DNA of 64,000 bases from Bicyclus anynana (lineage: Eukaryota; Arthropoda; Insecta; Lepidoptera; Nymphalidae), in contig NC_069087.1 in NCBI RefSeq assembly GCF_947172395.1, forward strand, positions 12,915,107 to 12,979,106, read 5' to 3'. A model generated the notes under the pieces. It ran no database searches and was not told the origin of the DNA. It was given only the letters and a program-made list of their open reading frames with translations. How positions within the stretch are numbered: the first letter of the stretch is position 1; each line of letters begins with the position of its first letter. Shown here in pieces: positions 24,526-32,582 of the stretch. The translations under genes were made by a program, and so were the position numbers.

Positions 24526-24561
24526 TCTTATTCCTTTTTTTTATTGTATGATAAGATTTTT

Positions 24562-24882
24562 TTATTCTTTACAAGTTAGTATTGACTACAATCTCACCTT
24601 ATGGTTAGTGATCTAAGATGAAAGCGGGCTAACTTGTTAGGAGTAGGATGAAAATCCACACCCCTTTCGGTTTATATACGACATCGTACCGGAACTCTAA
24701 ATCGCTTGGCGGTACGTCCTTTGCCGATAGGGTGGTAACTAGTCACGGCCGTAGCCTTCCTCCAGCCAGACCTCGACCAATTATGAAAACCTCAATCGGC
24801 TCAGGTGGGGATCGAACCCAGGACCTCCTCTTGTAAATCTTGTAAATCTACCGCGCATACTACTGCGATAAAGAGGTCGTCA
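24562..24882 (-). repeat. SINE-B, nearly full length
   Basis: Reverse-oriented copy ending against the assembly gap. The tRNA-like head is recognisable as the complement of GCAGTAGTATGCGCGGTAGA. Confidence 0.8.
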
Positions 24883-24897
24883 AAAGGCTGATCTTAA

Positions 24898-25097
24898 NNN
24901 NNNNNNNNNNNNNNNNNNNNNNNNNNNNNNNNNNNNNNNNNNNNNNNNNNNNNNNNNNNNNNNNNNNNNNNNNNNNNNNNNNNNNNNNNNNNNNNNNNNN
25001 NNNNNNNNNNNNNNNNNNNNNNNNNNNNNNNNNNNNNNNNNNNNNNNNNNNNNNNNNNNNNNNNNNNNNNNNNNNNNNNNNNNNNNNNNNNNNNNNN
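24898..25097. other. Assembly gap (200 N)
   Basis: Exactly 200 N, a likely placeholder of unknown true length. It removes the left end of the Polinton, including the 5' part of the polymerase gene and any genes or terminal repeat before it. Confidence 0.99.
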
Positions 25098-26679
25098 AAT
25101 TTAATATTAAAAACTTGGGTGAATATACTGAATTATATTTGAAGTGTGATGTCTTATTACTGTGTGACATTTTTGAGAAATTTAGATCCATGAGTTTAAA
25201 GTATTATGGGCTTGATCCTTGTCATTATGTTTCATCACCTTCACTAAGTTGGGATGCTATGCTGCTGTTAACAAATATTGAGTTAGATTTAATTTCTGAT
25301 GTAGAAATATATCAAATGTTAGAAAATGGTATTAGAGGAGGTCTCGCGCAATGTTCGCTAAGATATGCGAAAGCTAATAACAAGTACTTACCAAATTATA
25401 ATAAAAAAGAGATGAATTCCTTCTTAGTTTATTTAGATTGTGTAAATTTGTATGGTTATGCTATGATGCAGCAACTTCCCTATAAAAACTTTAGATTTTT
25501 AAACGATGATGAAATATTATTTTTTAATGTAAACTCTATTTCTCCTGATAGCGACGAAGGATACATACTTGAAGTAGATATTCATTATCCCCATGATATT
25601 CACGATGAACATTCTGATTTACCATTTGCAGCAGAAAAATTGTCAGTCCCAATGCCATCGAATGGTAAGAACACAAAATTGGTTGCAAATCTCTATGATA
25701 AATACAAATATGTTATTCATTATCTTCACTTGCAAGAATGTTTGAAAAATGGGCTTATATTGTTAAAGGTTCATAGGATATTAGCTTTTGAACAAAAAAA
25801 GTTTTTAGAGCCTTATATATCTTTAAATACATCACTGAGACAAAAAGCCACATCAGATTTTGAAAGAGACTTTTTTAAAAACAAAATAATTCAATTTTCG
25901 GAAAAACTATTGAAAATAAAAGGAAACAAGTAGATGTTAAACTAGTAAACGTGTGGAAAGATAATTGTAATAATACTAATAAAATCTGTGGCGCGGAAAA
26001 ATATGTAAGCGCACCTAATTTCAAAAATCTTGCAATTATTTCCGAGAGCCTTGTAGCCATACAACTCCAGCCAACAAGAGTAATTTTAGATCGTCCGATT
26101 TATGTGGGTTTCACTATACTAGAACTAGCTAAAAGTCATTTATACAATTTTCACTATTCTATAATGAAAAAAATGTATAAAAACCAAATAAAACTTTGTT
26201 ACACTGATACCGATAGCCTTTTGTATTTAATTCATACTGAAGACTTCTATCAAGATTTAAAACATCATATTCAGCACTTTGACACTAGTAATTTCCATGA
26301 AAATAATGTATACCATATTCCAAAAATTAATAAACAAATACCAGGTTACTTTAAAGATGAGATGGGTGGTGATATTATCACGGAATTTATTGGCTTAAAA
26401 GCAAAGTTATACTGTGTTAACACTTTAAATTCTACCATTAAGAAAGCTAAAGGTGTTAAAAAACCTGTTACAAAAAAACTTACTATTGATAAATTCAGAG
26501 ATATTTTAAATCTTGATACAACCTACAGGGACACTATGTACGTTATACGATCTAAAAATCATAAGTTGTATACGCAAAAACTTAACAAACTCGTTCTTAG
26601 TGGAAATGATGATAAACGACAGATTTATAAAAACATGTATAATACTGTACCCTGGGGACACTATAGTACTATATTTTAA
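25098..26679 (+). pseudogene. polB: Family B DNA polymerase (protein-primed type), 5' truncated by gap and frameshifted
   Basis: Would copy the element's DNA using a protein primer. The frame is already open at the gap edge, so the start and most of the exonuclease domain are missing. LYLKCDVLLLCDIF (from 25130) looks like the exonuclease III region. GIRGGLAQ follows at about 25330, and polymerase motif A is DCVNLYGYAMMQ at about 25436. Near 25880-25890, just after the DFF residues, the frame breaks by a net loss of one base; homology resumes in another frame from 25885. The first frame ends in TAG at 25931-25933. The second frame carries the LDRPIYVG region (about 26086) and motif C YTDTDSLLY at 26200-26226 and reaches a normal-looking C-terminus. 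As it stands no full polymerase can be made. An AATAAA lies at 26827-26832. Confidence 0.93.
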
Positions 26680-27034
26680 AATATATTGTCTGAAGTTACT
26701 TGTTTATCTAAATAAGATGTTTTTTTATATCTTTATTCCAAGAACCTAATATTATTTGTATTATGATATGATAACAATTATAGCCTTATATTATGATAGC
26801 AATAAGGAAATGCATGTGTGTGAAAAAATAAACTTAATTTTTATTTGATAATTTCTTTGTCACTTTATTTCTCATTAACAACAGTTCCACTCCTTATTCT
26901 TTCCTTATTATTTATAATAATTCAACGGCTTCAATATGCTCTTTAAAAAAAAATCAGATATAATTTTAAAATCGTTTATTATGTAATCAAACAATTATTT
27001 TATAAAATAATAATTTCAATGACAATCTATTCAC
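26680..27034. other. Convergent intergenic region
   Basis: Separates the polymerase (plus) from the minus-strand gene. Holds a plus-strand AATAAA at 26827-26832 and a minus-strand AATAAA (TTTATT at 26975-26980), as expected between converging transcripts. Confidence 0.6.
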
Positions 27035-27490
27035 TTACAATGATTCTGGCAAACTTAATTTCTGCATAATCTTATTAATTAATTCTTCAGCTGAATACAT
27101 TATGTTATCGTAATTGTCTGTCACTACATACTGCACACTTACTTGACTATTTACATTATTTTCCTGAACGCCATGGTTTATTTCGAGAATTTCAATTTTG
27201 ATTATATGATGCGCCTTCGTCTTGTTTTTTCTAATAATAAAAGAAGAATCTGACATGTATATTTGTTTGTCTACCTTTGGACATTTTCTTTTCAAAGATA
27301 GTTTACTCATCTGTTTAATATTTTGAAGTGACTTCGTTTTCTCTTGTTCAGTTATAAATTTTAACCTATCTCGTTCTTCTTTCTCTAGTATAGCATTCAC
27401 ATCTTGAGCACAATTTCCAAAAAATGGGTCAATGTTTTCACATGCTTTGATCATTTGATCATTTTCATCAATATTATAAAAGTTCGCCAT
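27035..27490 (-). CDS. Polinton orphan protein, 151 aa, unknown function
   Basis: The only element gene on the minus strand, between polymerase and ATPase. ATG at 27488-27490 begins MANFYNID. The middle is lysine-rich and hydrophilic (EERDRLKFITEQEKTK, then LSLKRKCPKVDK), and the end is probably helical (AEELINKIMQKLSLPESL). I see no catalytic motif, signal peptide or membrane segment and do not recognise the family. Just before the ATG the minus strand reads TTTGTGTTTCAG, a good 3' splice site, and GTAGGT at 27579-27574 could be its donor, giving an 85-base intron in the leader. The frame is intact, unlike the polymerase, which suggests a recently functional gene. A regulatory, early or host-interaction protein is possible but unsupported. 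Confidence 0.6.
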   Translation of the reverse strand: MANFYNIDENDQMIKACENIDPFFGNCAQDVNAILEKEERDRLKFITEQEKTKSLQNIKQMSKLSLKRKCPKVDKQIYMSDSSFIIRKNKTKAHHIIKIEILEINHGVQENNVNSQVSVQYVVTDNYDNIMYSAEELINKIMQKLSLPESL

Positions 27491-27848
27491 TATTCTGAAA
27501 CACAAACTAAATTTAATATTTCTATAAAACTTCTTTTTATAGTAAAATCATTGTAAAATAATAGTAATATTTTACCTACCAGGAAGACGAGATTGAAGTT
27601 TGTGAAAAATCAGTGTGCTCCTTGCGAGAACTGATCTGAGAATAAATATTTAATTTGTAATTTAACTTATTGTGTAAGAATGTAATATGATCATCCTTAT
27701 GCAAGGTATGGTAAACAAGAAACAATACTGAAGTCATTTGAAATTGATAAATAAGACTATGATGCTTTGATTTAATTATATTTAACAAGTTTTATGCAAG
27801 AATTTCAAACAAGATAGACAAGTCTAAACATGATTGCAGTACTTAATA
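27491..27848. promoter_or_regulatory. Divergent intergenic region, probable promoters
   Basis: About 358 bases between the start of the minus-strand gene and the ATPase. By position it must hold the promoters of both divergent units. No clear TATA box could be assigned in the AT-rich sequence. A nine-codon-frame upstream ORF starts at ATG 27830 and its TAA at 27854-27856 lies just past the ATPase ATG. Confidence 0.4.
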
Positions 27849-28574
27849 ATGAGTAATCTAAAAAGTATGTCACAAATAATAATGAAGTTGATCAAACAAG
27901 CCGATTCTTTAGAAATAAATTATATAGATACTGAAATACCATCAACATGTTATATAAGACATAGTAAACTCTTACCAAACACAATTCGTTCTATAATTTG
28001 TGGGCCTTCTAATTGCGGTAAAACAAATGTTATGATTAATTTATTATTACATGAAAACGGTCTGAAGTTCCACAATGTATATATTTATTCAAAAACTACT
28101 TTTCAATCGAAATATTGTTTTTTATATAATGTCTTTCAAAATACCCCAGATGTAAAACTTTTTATGCTTAAAAATGACGAAGATGTTATTTCACCCGATG
28201 ATGTTATGAAAAACTCGATTTTCGTTTTTGATGATGTGACATGTGAAAATCAAGTAAATATTCGAAATTACTTTTCGATGGGTAGACATAAGCAAGTTGA
28301 CTGTTTTTATTTGTCTCAGACATATTCAAAAATTCCTAAGCAATTAATACGAGATAATGTTAATCTCTTAATAATATTTAAGCAAGATGATATAAACCTA
28401 AAACATATATATCATGAACATGTAAACTCCGATATGAGTTGGCATAACTTTAAGCAATTATGTTCAAATATTTGGACAGATACGCATATGTTTTTGTTAA
28501 TAAACAAGGATTGTGAGTTAAACAAAGGTAGATATAGAAAAGCATTTGACACATTTGTTGAATTTGATAAATAA
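27849..28574 (+). CDS. Packaging ATPase, FtsK/HerA-type (241 aa)
   Basis: Genome-packaging motor that would pump element DNA into the capsid at a vertex. Walker A is GPSNCGKT (residues 52-59) and Walker B is IFVFDDV with the paired acidic residues (124-130). FYLSQTYSKIPKQLIRDN (153-170) matches the region after Walker B that carries the sensor residue in A32/FtsK-like ATPases. I prefer the ATG at 27849; an in-frame TTG lies 15 bases upstream. A short upstream ORF from 27830 overlaps this start. The frame is intact and length is normal for Polinton ATPases. Confidence 0.92.
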   Translation: MSNLKSMSQIIMKLIKQADSLEINYIDTEIPSTCYIRHSKLLPNTIRSIICGPSNCGKTNVMINLLLHENGLKFHNVYIYSKTTFQSKYCFLYNVFQNTPDVKLFMLKNDEDVISPDDVMKNSIFVFDDVTCENQVNIRNYFSMGRHKQVDCFYLSQTYSKIPKQLIRDNVNLLIIFKQDDINLKHIYHEHVNSDMSWHNFKQLCSNIWTDTHMFLLINKDCELNKGRYRKAFDTFVEFDK

Positions 28575-28652
28575 ATTATTATATACAACTTACAAAGCGT
28601 TAATTAATTCAGTTGAAATTTAGCATCTGCCAAGATAACCATTTTATTTAGT

Positions 28653-29531
28653 ATGGAAGGAAACGTTAAAAATCAATTAATTAAATCAATTAAAGCTATT
28701 AAGAAAAAAACAAGACAAATGCGAAAAGATGAGGAAGATATGGAGTTAAAAAGACACAAACTTTTCAGATCTATAACTGAACCATTAGAATCATTAGCAC
28801 ACCACAAAAAAGAAGAAAATAATGAAAAAATAAAACCTCCCGAGATTAAAACTCTACATGACATAAATGATTTAATTTCTTCTTCCGATAATATTACTAC
28901 TGAAAATAGTGATGATGAAAAGTATAAGAATTCTGAAAAAGTTGAAGAAATTCGTACTCCATGGCCAATGTCAGAAAATGTATGCAAAAATTTAAATGTA
29001 CCGTTTGGCGTGCGCAATGAAAATAGTACATTGATGATTGGAAATTCTAAAATTATGTTTTTAGATGGCACAGATACCAATAAAAATATGATTGCAAAGA
29101 TAGGAAGTAGAAGCTATGAAGTAACCCCAGGGTTAGCAGAATTGTTATTTCAAAGTAAGCCAGATTTAGAGGCGATATCTGATCAAGATAAATTAGTTTA
29201 TAAAGATATTTTATGTAACACTTATGTACACAAGAGAGATTATAATCCTTTAAATCAGATAAAAGGTGATAAAGGAATCAAATACACTAAAATCGTGAAA
29301 CCTCTTTTTTCTGAAACTGAACTTAATAACAAGGCGGCGAAACAAGGTGGTTTTATACCGACTTTAAAAGAATATAAAAAGAATACAGATTTCATTTACT
29401 GGGATGATCCTAACGAGTTGGTAAATAGATTAAAACTTTTAATTGCTTCTAAAGATGCTGGCAACACTAATCATGATAATGAAATCATATCAATAATAGA
29501 AGAACTTAAAGAAGCTGGTATTATAAAATAA
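28653..29531 (+). CDS. Conserved Polinton protein with C-terminal DPNELVNRL motif (292 aa)
   Basis: Begins with a lysine-rich, probably coiled-coil segment (1-60), then an acidic linker (70-100), and a folded C-terminal half. The C-terminal half has GSRSYEVTPGLAELLF (151-166) and DDPNELVNRLKLLIASKDAG (251-270), followed by an EIISIIEELKEAGII end. I recognise this layout from many uncharacterised insect proteins next to Polinton genes (from memory possibly the DUF8207 group, unverified). Function is unknown. Position before the fibre-like protein and integrase, and its charge pattern, would fit a virion core or scaffold protein, which is inference. ATG at 28653; 78 bases after the ATPase stop. 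Confidence 0.75.
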   Translation: MEGNVKNQLIKSIKAIKKKTRQMRKDEEDMELKRHKLFRSITEPLESLAHHKKEENNEKIKPPEIKTLHDINDLISSSDNITTENSDDEKYKNSEKVEEIRTPWPMSENVCKNLNVPFGVRNENSTLMIGNSKIMFLDGTDTNKNMIAKIGSRSYEVTPGLAELLFQSKPDLEAISDQDKLVYKDILCNTYVHKRDYNPLNQIKGDKGIKYTKIVKPLFSETELNNKAAKQGGFIPTLKEYKKNTDFIYWDDPNELVNRLKLLIASKDAGNTNHDNEIISIIEELKEAGIIK

Positions 29532-29544
29532 AGTTTATATAATT

Positions 29545-29865
29545 ATGAGTAATTTCCAATCTAGCCTAGTTCTACAAACACCATCGAACATGAATGTCAA
29601 CAAATTTGGTCATCATGTACACAAACAAATAAGAATGGATTCTTCTGCTATGGAAAATATATTTGATGCTCAACATAAGATCATTAAACATATTGGCATG
29701 CCTATAGACCCAAACGATTGTGCTACTAAACTATACGTTGATAAAACCATAGACGGGATTACATCAAGATTAAAAACAGTTGAGCAAACATTGATTCAGT
29801 TACATTCTGAAATAAATAGTCTTAAAAATAGTATAGGTGTTGTTAGTCGTAAAGTTAAAAAATGA
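29545..29865 (+). CDS. Small fibre-like coiled-coil protein (106 aa)
   Basis: Starts 13 bases after the previous stop. The centre reads MPIDPNDCATKLYVDKTIDG, which resembles the repeat in which a P..xxDA.xK.YVD signature precedes a coiled coil in trimeric phage tail-fibre proteins. It is followed by a heptad-like helix (SRLKTVEQTLIQLHSEINSL). This suggests a short trimeric stalk or attachment protein, but a role in the virion is inference. The stop codon overlaps the integrase start as ATGA at 29862-29865. Confidence 0.65.
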   Translation: MSNFQSSLVLQTPSNMNVNKFGHHVHKQIRMDSSAMENIFDAQHKIIKHIGMPIDPNDCATKLYVDKTIDGITSRLKTVEQTLIQLHSEINSLKNSIGVVSRKVKK

Positions 29866-30785
29866 GCAAACATAGTGTTGTAAATGAAATCCATAAAAAT
29901 GCAAGAAAGAATTTTCCTCGGCGACATGTTATACTGAGAGATATTGATGATTTATGGCAGGCTGATTTAGTTGACATGCAATCAATTTCAAAAGAAAATT
30001 CACAATATAAATATATTTTAACAGTCATTGATGCTTTCTCTAAATATGCTTGGGCTTATCCCCTTAAACATAAAAATCAAGAGACTGTAACTGAAGCTTT
30101 TAATAAGATACTAGAAAAAGGTCGAGTTCCTAAAAATCTACAAACCGATCTAGGTAAAGAGTTTTATAATGTTTATTTTAAAAATATACTACGAAAGTAT
30201 AATATTCATCATTATTCTACATATACCACTAAAAAGGCATCAATAGTAGAAAGATTTATAAGGACGTTAAAATCAAAACTTTATAAGCAATTTAGCTTAA
30301 AAGGCAGTTACAAATGGAATGATGGAACCCTCGCTCATATAATGAGAACATATAACTCGACGTTTCACAGAACAATTGGTATGGCTCCAGACAACGTTAA
30401 TGAAAGCAATAAAAAAAAAATACTTAAAAGATTAATTAAAATACCAGCACCAATACAAAAATCTCCGAAATTCAATATAGGAGATTATGTAAGAATCAGC
30501 AAATACAAAGGAACTTTTGAAAAGGGATATACTCCCAATTGGTCAACTGAAATATTTCGTATAGCTCAGTTGAAAAATACATATCCCATTACATACCTTT
30601 TGAAAGATGCTAGACAACGTCCTATATTAGGATCTTTCTATTCTGAGGAATTACAAAAAACACATCATTCTGATATATACCTCATTGAAAAGGTTTTAAA
30701 AAGAAGAGGAAATCGTCTATATGTTAAATGGCTGGGTCTCCCAATTAGTGAAAATAGCTGGATAGACAGGCAAAGTGTTTTATAA
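29862..30785 (+). CDS. int: Integrase, DDE (rve) type with C-terminal chromodomain (307 aa)
   Basis: Retrovirus-like integrase that would insert the linear element into host DNA. The catalytic triad is visible: D35 in LWQADLVD, D96 in LQTDLGKEF and E130 in KASIVERFIRTLK, with 33 residues between the last two. No N-terminal HHCC zinc finger is seen; the protein starts with a short basic segment. After the core an SH3-like region (KFNIGDYVRI, about 207-250) leads to a chromodomain at about 270-307 (YLIEKVLKRRGNRLYVKWLG and NSWID), which may direct integration to chromatin marks. The frame is intact. Start ATG overlaps the preceding stop. Confidence 0.95.
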   Translation: MSKHSVVNEIHKNARKNFPRRHVILRDIDDLWQADLVDMQSISKENSQYKYILTVIDAFSKYAWAYPLKHKNQETVTEAFNKILEKGRVPKNLQTDLGKEFYNVYFKNILRKYNIHHYSTYTTKKASIVERFIRTLKSKLYKQFSLKGSYKWNDGTLAHIMRTYNSTFHRTIGMAPDNVNESNKKKILKRLIKIPAPIQKSPKFNIGDYVRISKYKGTFEKGYTPNWSTEIFRIAQLKNTYPITYLLKDARQRPILGSFYSEELQKTHHSDIYLIEKVLKRRGNRLYVKWLGLPISENSWIDRQSVL

Positions 30786-30818
30786 GCCCAAATTACGTTA
30801 ACATTATCCAGTCTCTAA

Positions 30819-31340
30819 TTGTCTACGAACGAAGATAGAGTTCTCTCGTATTTAAAAATCGCTAAGCGGAAATTATCTTTTCATAAAATGACTTTAAGAA
30901 AAAAATCCGATTTTTCAAAGAAAAACAAATCTGGTGTCGGTTTAAAGAAAAACTTTAAAGATATTGTATCACGCGCAAAGAAACATATCCATAAATTAAA
31001 ACCTAAATGCAAAAAAGCTGCAATCGAATTAGCTATTGCTGCTGCTAAGGAGTTAGCTGAGAAGTACCCTGTAAATATACCTCGTATTATACCCATACCA
31101 AAGACAGGTGGAATATTGCCATTAGTTCCAATTTTTGCAGGATTATCTGCCGCTGGTAGTTTAGCAGGTGGTGCTGCTAGTATAGTAAAAGCAGTCAATG
31201 CTATTAAGTTAATGAAAAAAAAATTTCAAGAACTAAAAAGACATAATGAAAAAATGGAAACATTGTGCATTGGCAAAGGATTACTTATAAAACCCTATGG
31301 AGATGGTTTGGGTATATACACTACTAAGGAAAAAAACTGA
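30819..31340 (+). CDS. Adenovirus protein X/VI-like basic and hydrophobic protein (173 aa or shorter)
   Basis: Typical minor virion protein position, after the integrase and before the protease. The first 65 residues are strongly basic. A hydrophobic Gly/Ala-rich segment (TGGILPLVPIFAGLSAAGSL, 96-115) follows PIPKTGG and could act on membranes. The C-terminus holds GKGLLIKPYGDGLGIY (152-167). The frame opens directly after a TAA and its first codon is TTG at 30819. The first ATG is at 30888 (residue 24), so either the protein is shorter, a non-AUG start is used, or the original start is lost. LAGG followed by A at 115-119 fits the loose adenain cleavage pattern. The X/VI relationship rests on layout, not on close identity. 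Confidence 0.7.
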   Translation: MSTNEDRVLSYLKIAKRKLSFHKMTLRKKSDFSKKNKSGVGLKKNFKDIVSRAKKHIHKLKPKCKKAAIELAIAAAKELAEKYPVNIPRIIPIPKTGGILPLVPIFAGLSAAGSLAGGAASIVKAVNAIKLMKKKFQELKRHNEKMETLCIGKGLLIKPYGDGLGIYTTKEKN

Positions 31341-31708
31341 TTCGACGGCTACCTAATCGTGCTCTATCCAATATTGATATTTTAAAGATTTCAAGAGACA
31401 TACCCTATTTCAAAGGCGTGTTTATGAGAGATGAATTACCTAAGAAACCATTACAAAAAGAGTGTGGTATCATCAACTTAGACACATCTCAAAATCTTGG
31501 AACGCATTGGGTAGCCTATGCAAAGTTTAATAATTATATTGAATATTTTGATAGTTATGGTAATTTAAAACCACCGAAAGAATTTGTAAAGTATGTAGGA
31601 TCGAATATAACTTACAATTATGATAATTTTCAAGGAAGTAACTCTTTTAATTGTGGTCATCTTTGTATCAGATTTCTCATTAGTTTTTGGAAAAAAACTC
31701 TTAAATAA
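31337..31708 (+). CDS. Adenain-like cysteine protease (C5 type), no ATG start
   Basis: Virion maturation protease. Active-site residues are visible: His57 in GTHWVAY, Asp72 in YFDSYG, Gln99 in DNFQG and Cys106 in NCGHLC, counting from the CTG at 31337. The Gln-to-Cys spacing of seven equals that in adenain. Homology-like sequence (VFMRDELPKK) extends upstream of every in-frame ATG. The frame is open from 31328, with CTG at 31337, GTG at 31418 and the first ATG at 31424. The CTG shares bases with the preceding stop as CTGA, the same place where other junctions have ATGA. So initiation is either at a near-cognate codon or the start has decayed. About 123 residues, at the short end for the family. 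Confidence 0.85.
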   Translation: MIRRLPNRALSNIDILKISRDIPYFKGVFMRDELPKKPLQKECGIINLDTSQNLGTHWVAYAKFNNYIEYFDSYGNLKPPKEFVKYVGSNITYNYDNFQGSNSFNCGHLCIRFLISFWKKTLK

Positions 31709-31746
31709 ATAGTTAGCACAGTAAAATAAAAGTTCAGTCATTCATC

Positions 31747-32424
31747 ATGTCTGTTACCTTAACTATAGTCGGAAATAAATCTATTTTAGAATCAAACTAT
31801 TCCCCTCCACTTATTTTGGAAGATGAATATGAGTGTGGTTTAACATATTTTTCAGCATTTAATTCAATTCCAAATGTTAATTATAATAATAATGTATTTG
31901 GATACGGAGAAGAAAATGAAAGAATTGATGTTCCACCAGGTTCTTATGATTTACACGATTTGTATGAATATCTAAAAGAGAAAGTTGGAAATTGTGAATT
32001 ACAAATAAAACCTAACATCAATACAATGACATGTTCTTTGTTCTGTAGCAAAACCATAAATTTTGACTTAGAAAATAGCATTGGTCCTATGTTAGGTTTC
32101 CCAAAAGGAAAGTTAAAAGCAAATAAATGGCATGAATCACCAGCTCCAGTAAACATTCTAACGGTGCCCGTCATAAGGATCGAATGTAATCTTGTGCAGG
32201 GATCTTACACTAATGGTTCTCCAACGCATATTATTTACGAATTTGTGCCAAACGTCCCACCTAGTCATCGATTTATAGAAACTCCCTTCAACGTTATATA
32301 TTATCCTGTAAAACAAAAAATAATTTCATCAATAACCATAAAAATTTTGGATTTAGAAGGCAACCAAATAAATTTCAGAGGTGAAACTATTGCTTTGGGC
32401 CTACATTTGAAAAAAATAAAATGA
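31747..32424 (+). CDS. Penton / minor capsid protein, single jelly-roll (225 aa)
   Basis: Would form the capsid vertices. Recognisable features of Polinton/adintovirus pentons are ECGLTYFSAFNSIPNVNYNN near residues 29-48, PPGSYDLHDLYEYL in the middle, LGFPKGKLKANKWH, NLVQGSYTNGSPTHIIYEF, and a C-terminal NFRGETIALGLHLKK. Predicted to be all beta, no signal peptide. ATG at 31747, 38 bases after the protease stop. Its stop overlaps the next start as ATGA at 32421-32424. The frame is intact. Confidence 0.88.
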   Translation: MSVTLTIVGNKSILESNYSPPLILEDEYECGLTYFSAFNSIPNVNYNNNVFGYGEENERIDVPPGSYDLHDLYEYLKEKVGNCELQIKPNINTMTCSLFCSKTINFDLENSIGPMLGFPKGKLKANKWHESPAPVNILTVPVIRIECNLVQGSYTNGSPTHIIYEFVPNVPPSHRFIETPFNVIYYPVKQKIISSITIKILDLEGNQINFRGETIALGLHLKKIK

Positions 32425-32582
32425 TTGTGTTCACATCAAGTAATTGTTATAAAGAACATAGTCCGAAAGTTAAGAAAGTTATTATAAAGAAAAGCGTAAA
32501 ACAAGCAAGACGTGTCAGAGTACATAAAAAAATCAATAAAAGTAACAAAAAATTTCTTGAAGCACTTGGATTTAAAATATGA
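32421..32582 (+). CDS. Small basic protein (53 aa) between penton and major capsid
   Basis: A short frame locked between two ATGA overlaps: its start shares bases with the penton stop (32421-32424) and its stop TGA (32580-32582) shares bases with the major capsid start at 32579. About a third of residues are Lys or Arg (KVKKVIIKKSVKQARRVRVH), and it ends SNKKFLEALGFKI. The charge suggests DNA or capsid-interior binding. I recall similar short basic proteins with a FLKSLGF-like end before the capsid gene in related insect elements, but this is from memory. The double overlap is strong evidence that it is real. Confidence 0.75.
   Translation: MIVFTSSNCYKEHSPKVKKVIIKKSVKQARRVRVHKKINKSNKKFLEALGFKI

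Noticed and set aside
24880..25191. Minus-strand open frame crossing the N run
   Set aside because: Two thirds of it is N; it is an artefact of translating the gap.
27576..27788. 70-residue minus-strand frame upstream of the orphan gene
   Set aside because: No similarity, and joining it to the next exon through the candidate intron gives an immediate stop; at best a 5' UTR.
28673..29080. Antisense frames inside Polinton genes (also 30881-31198, 31944-32174, 32447-32710)
   Set aside because: Shadow frames opposite strongly supported plus-strand genes, with no recognisable features.
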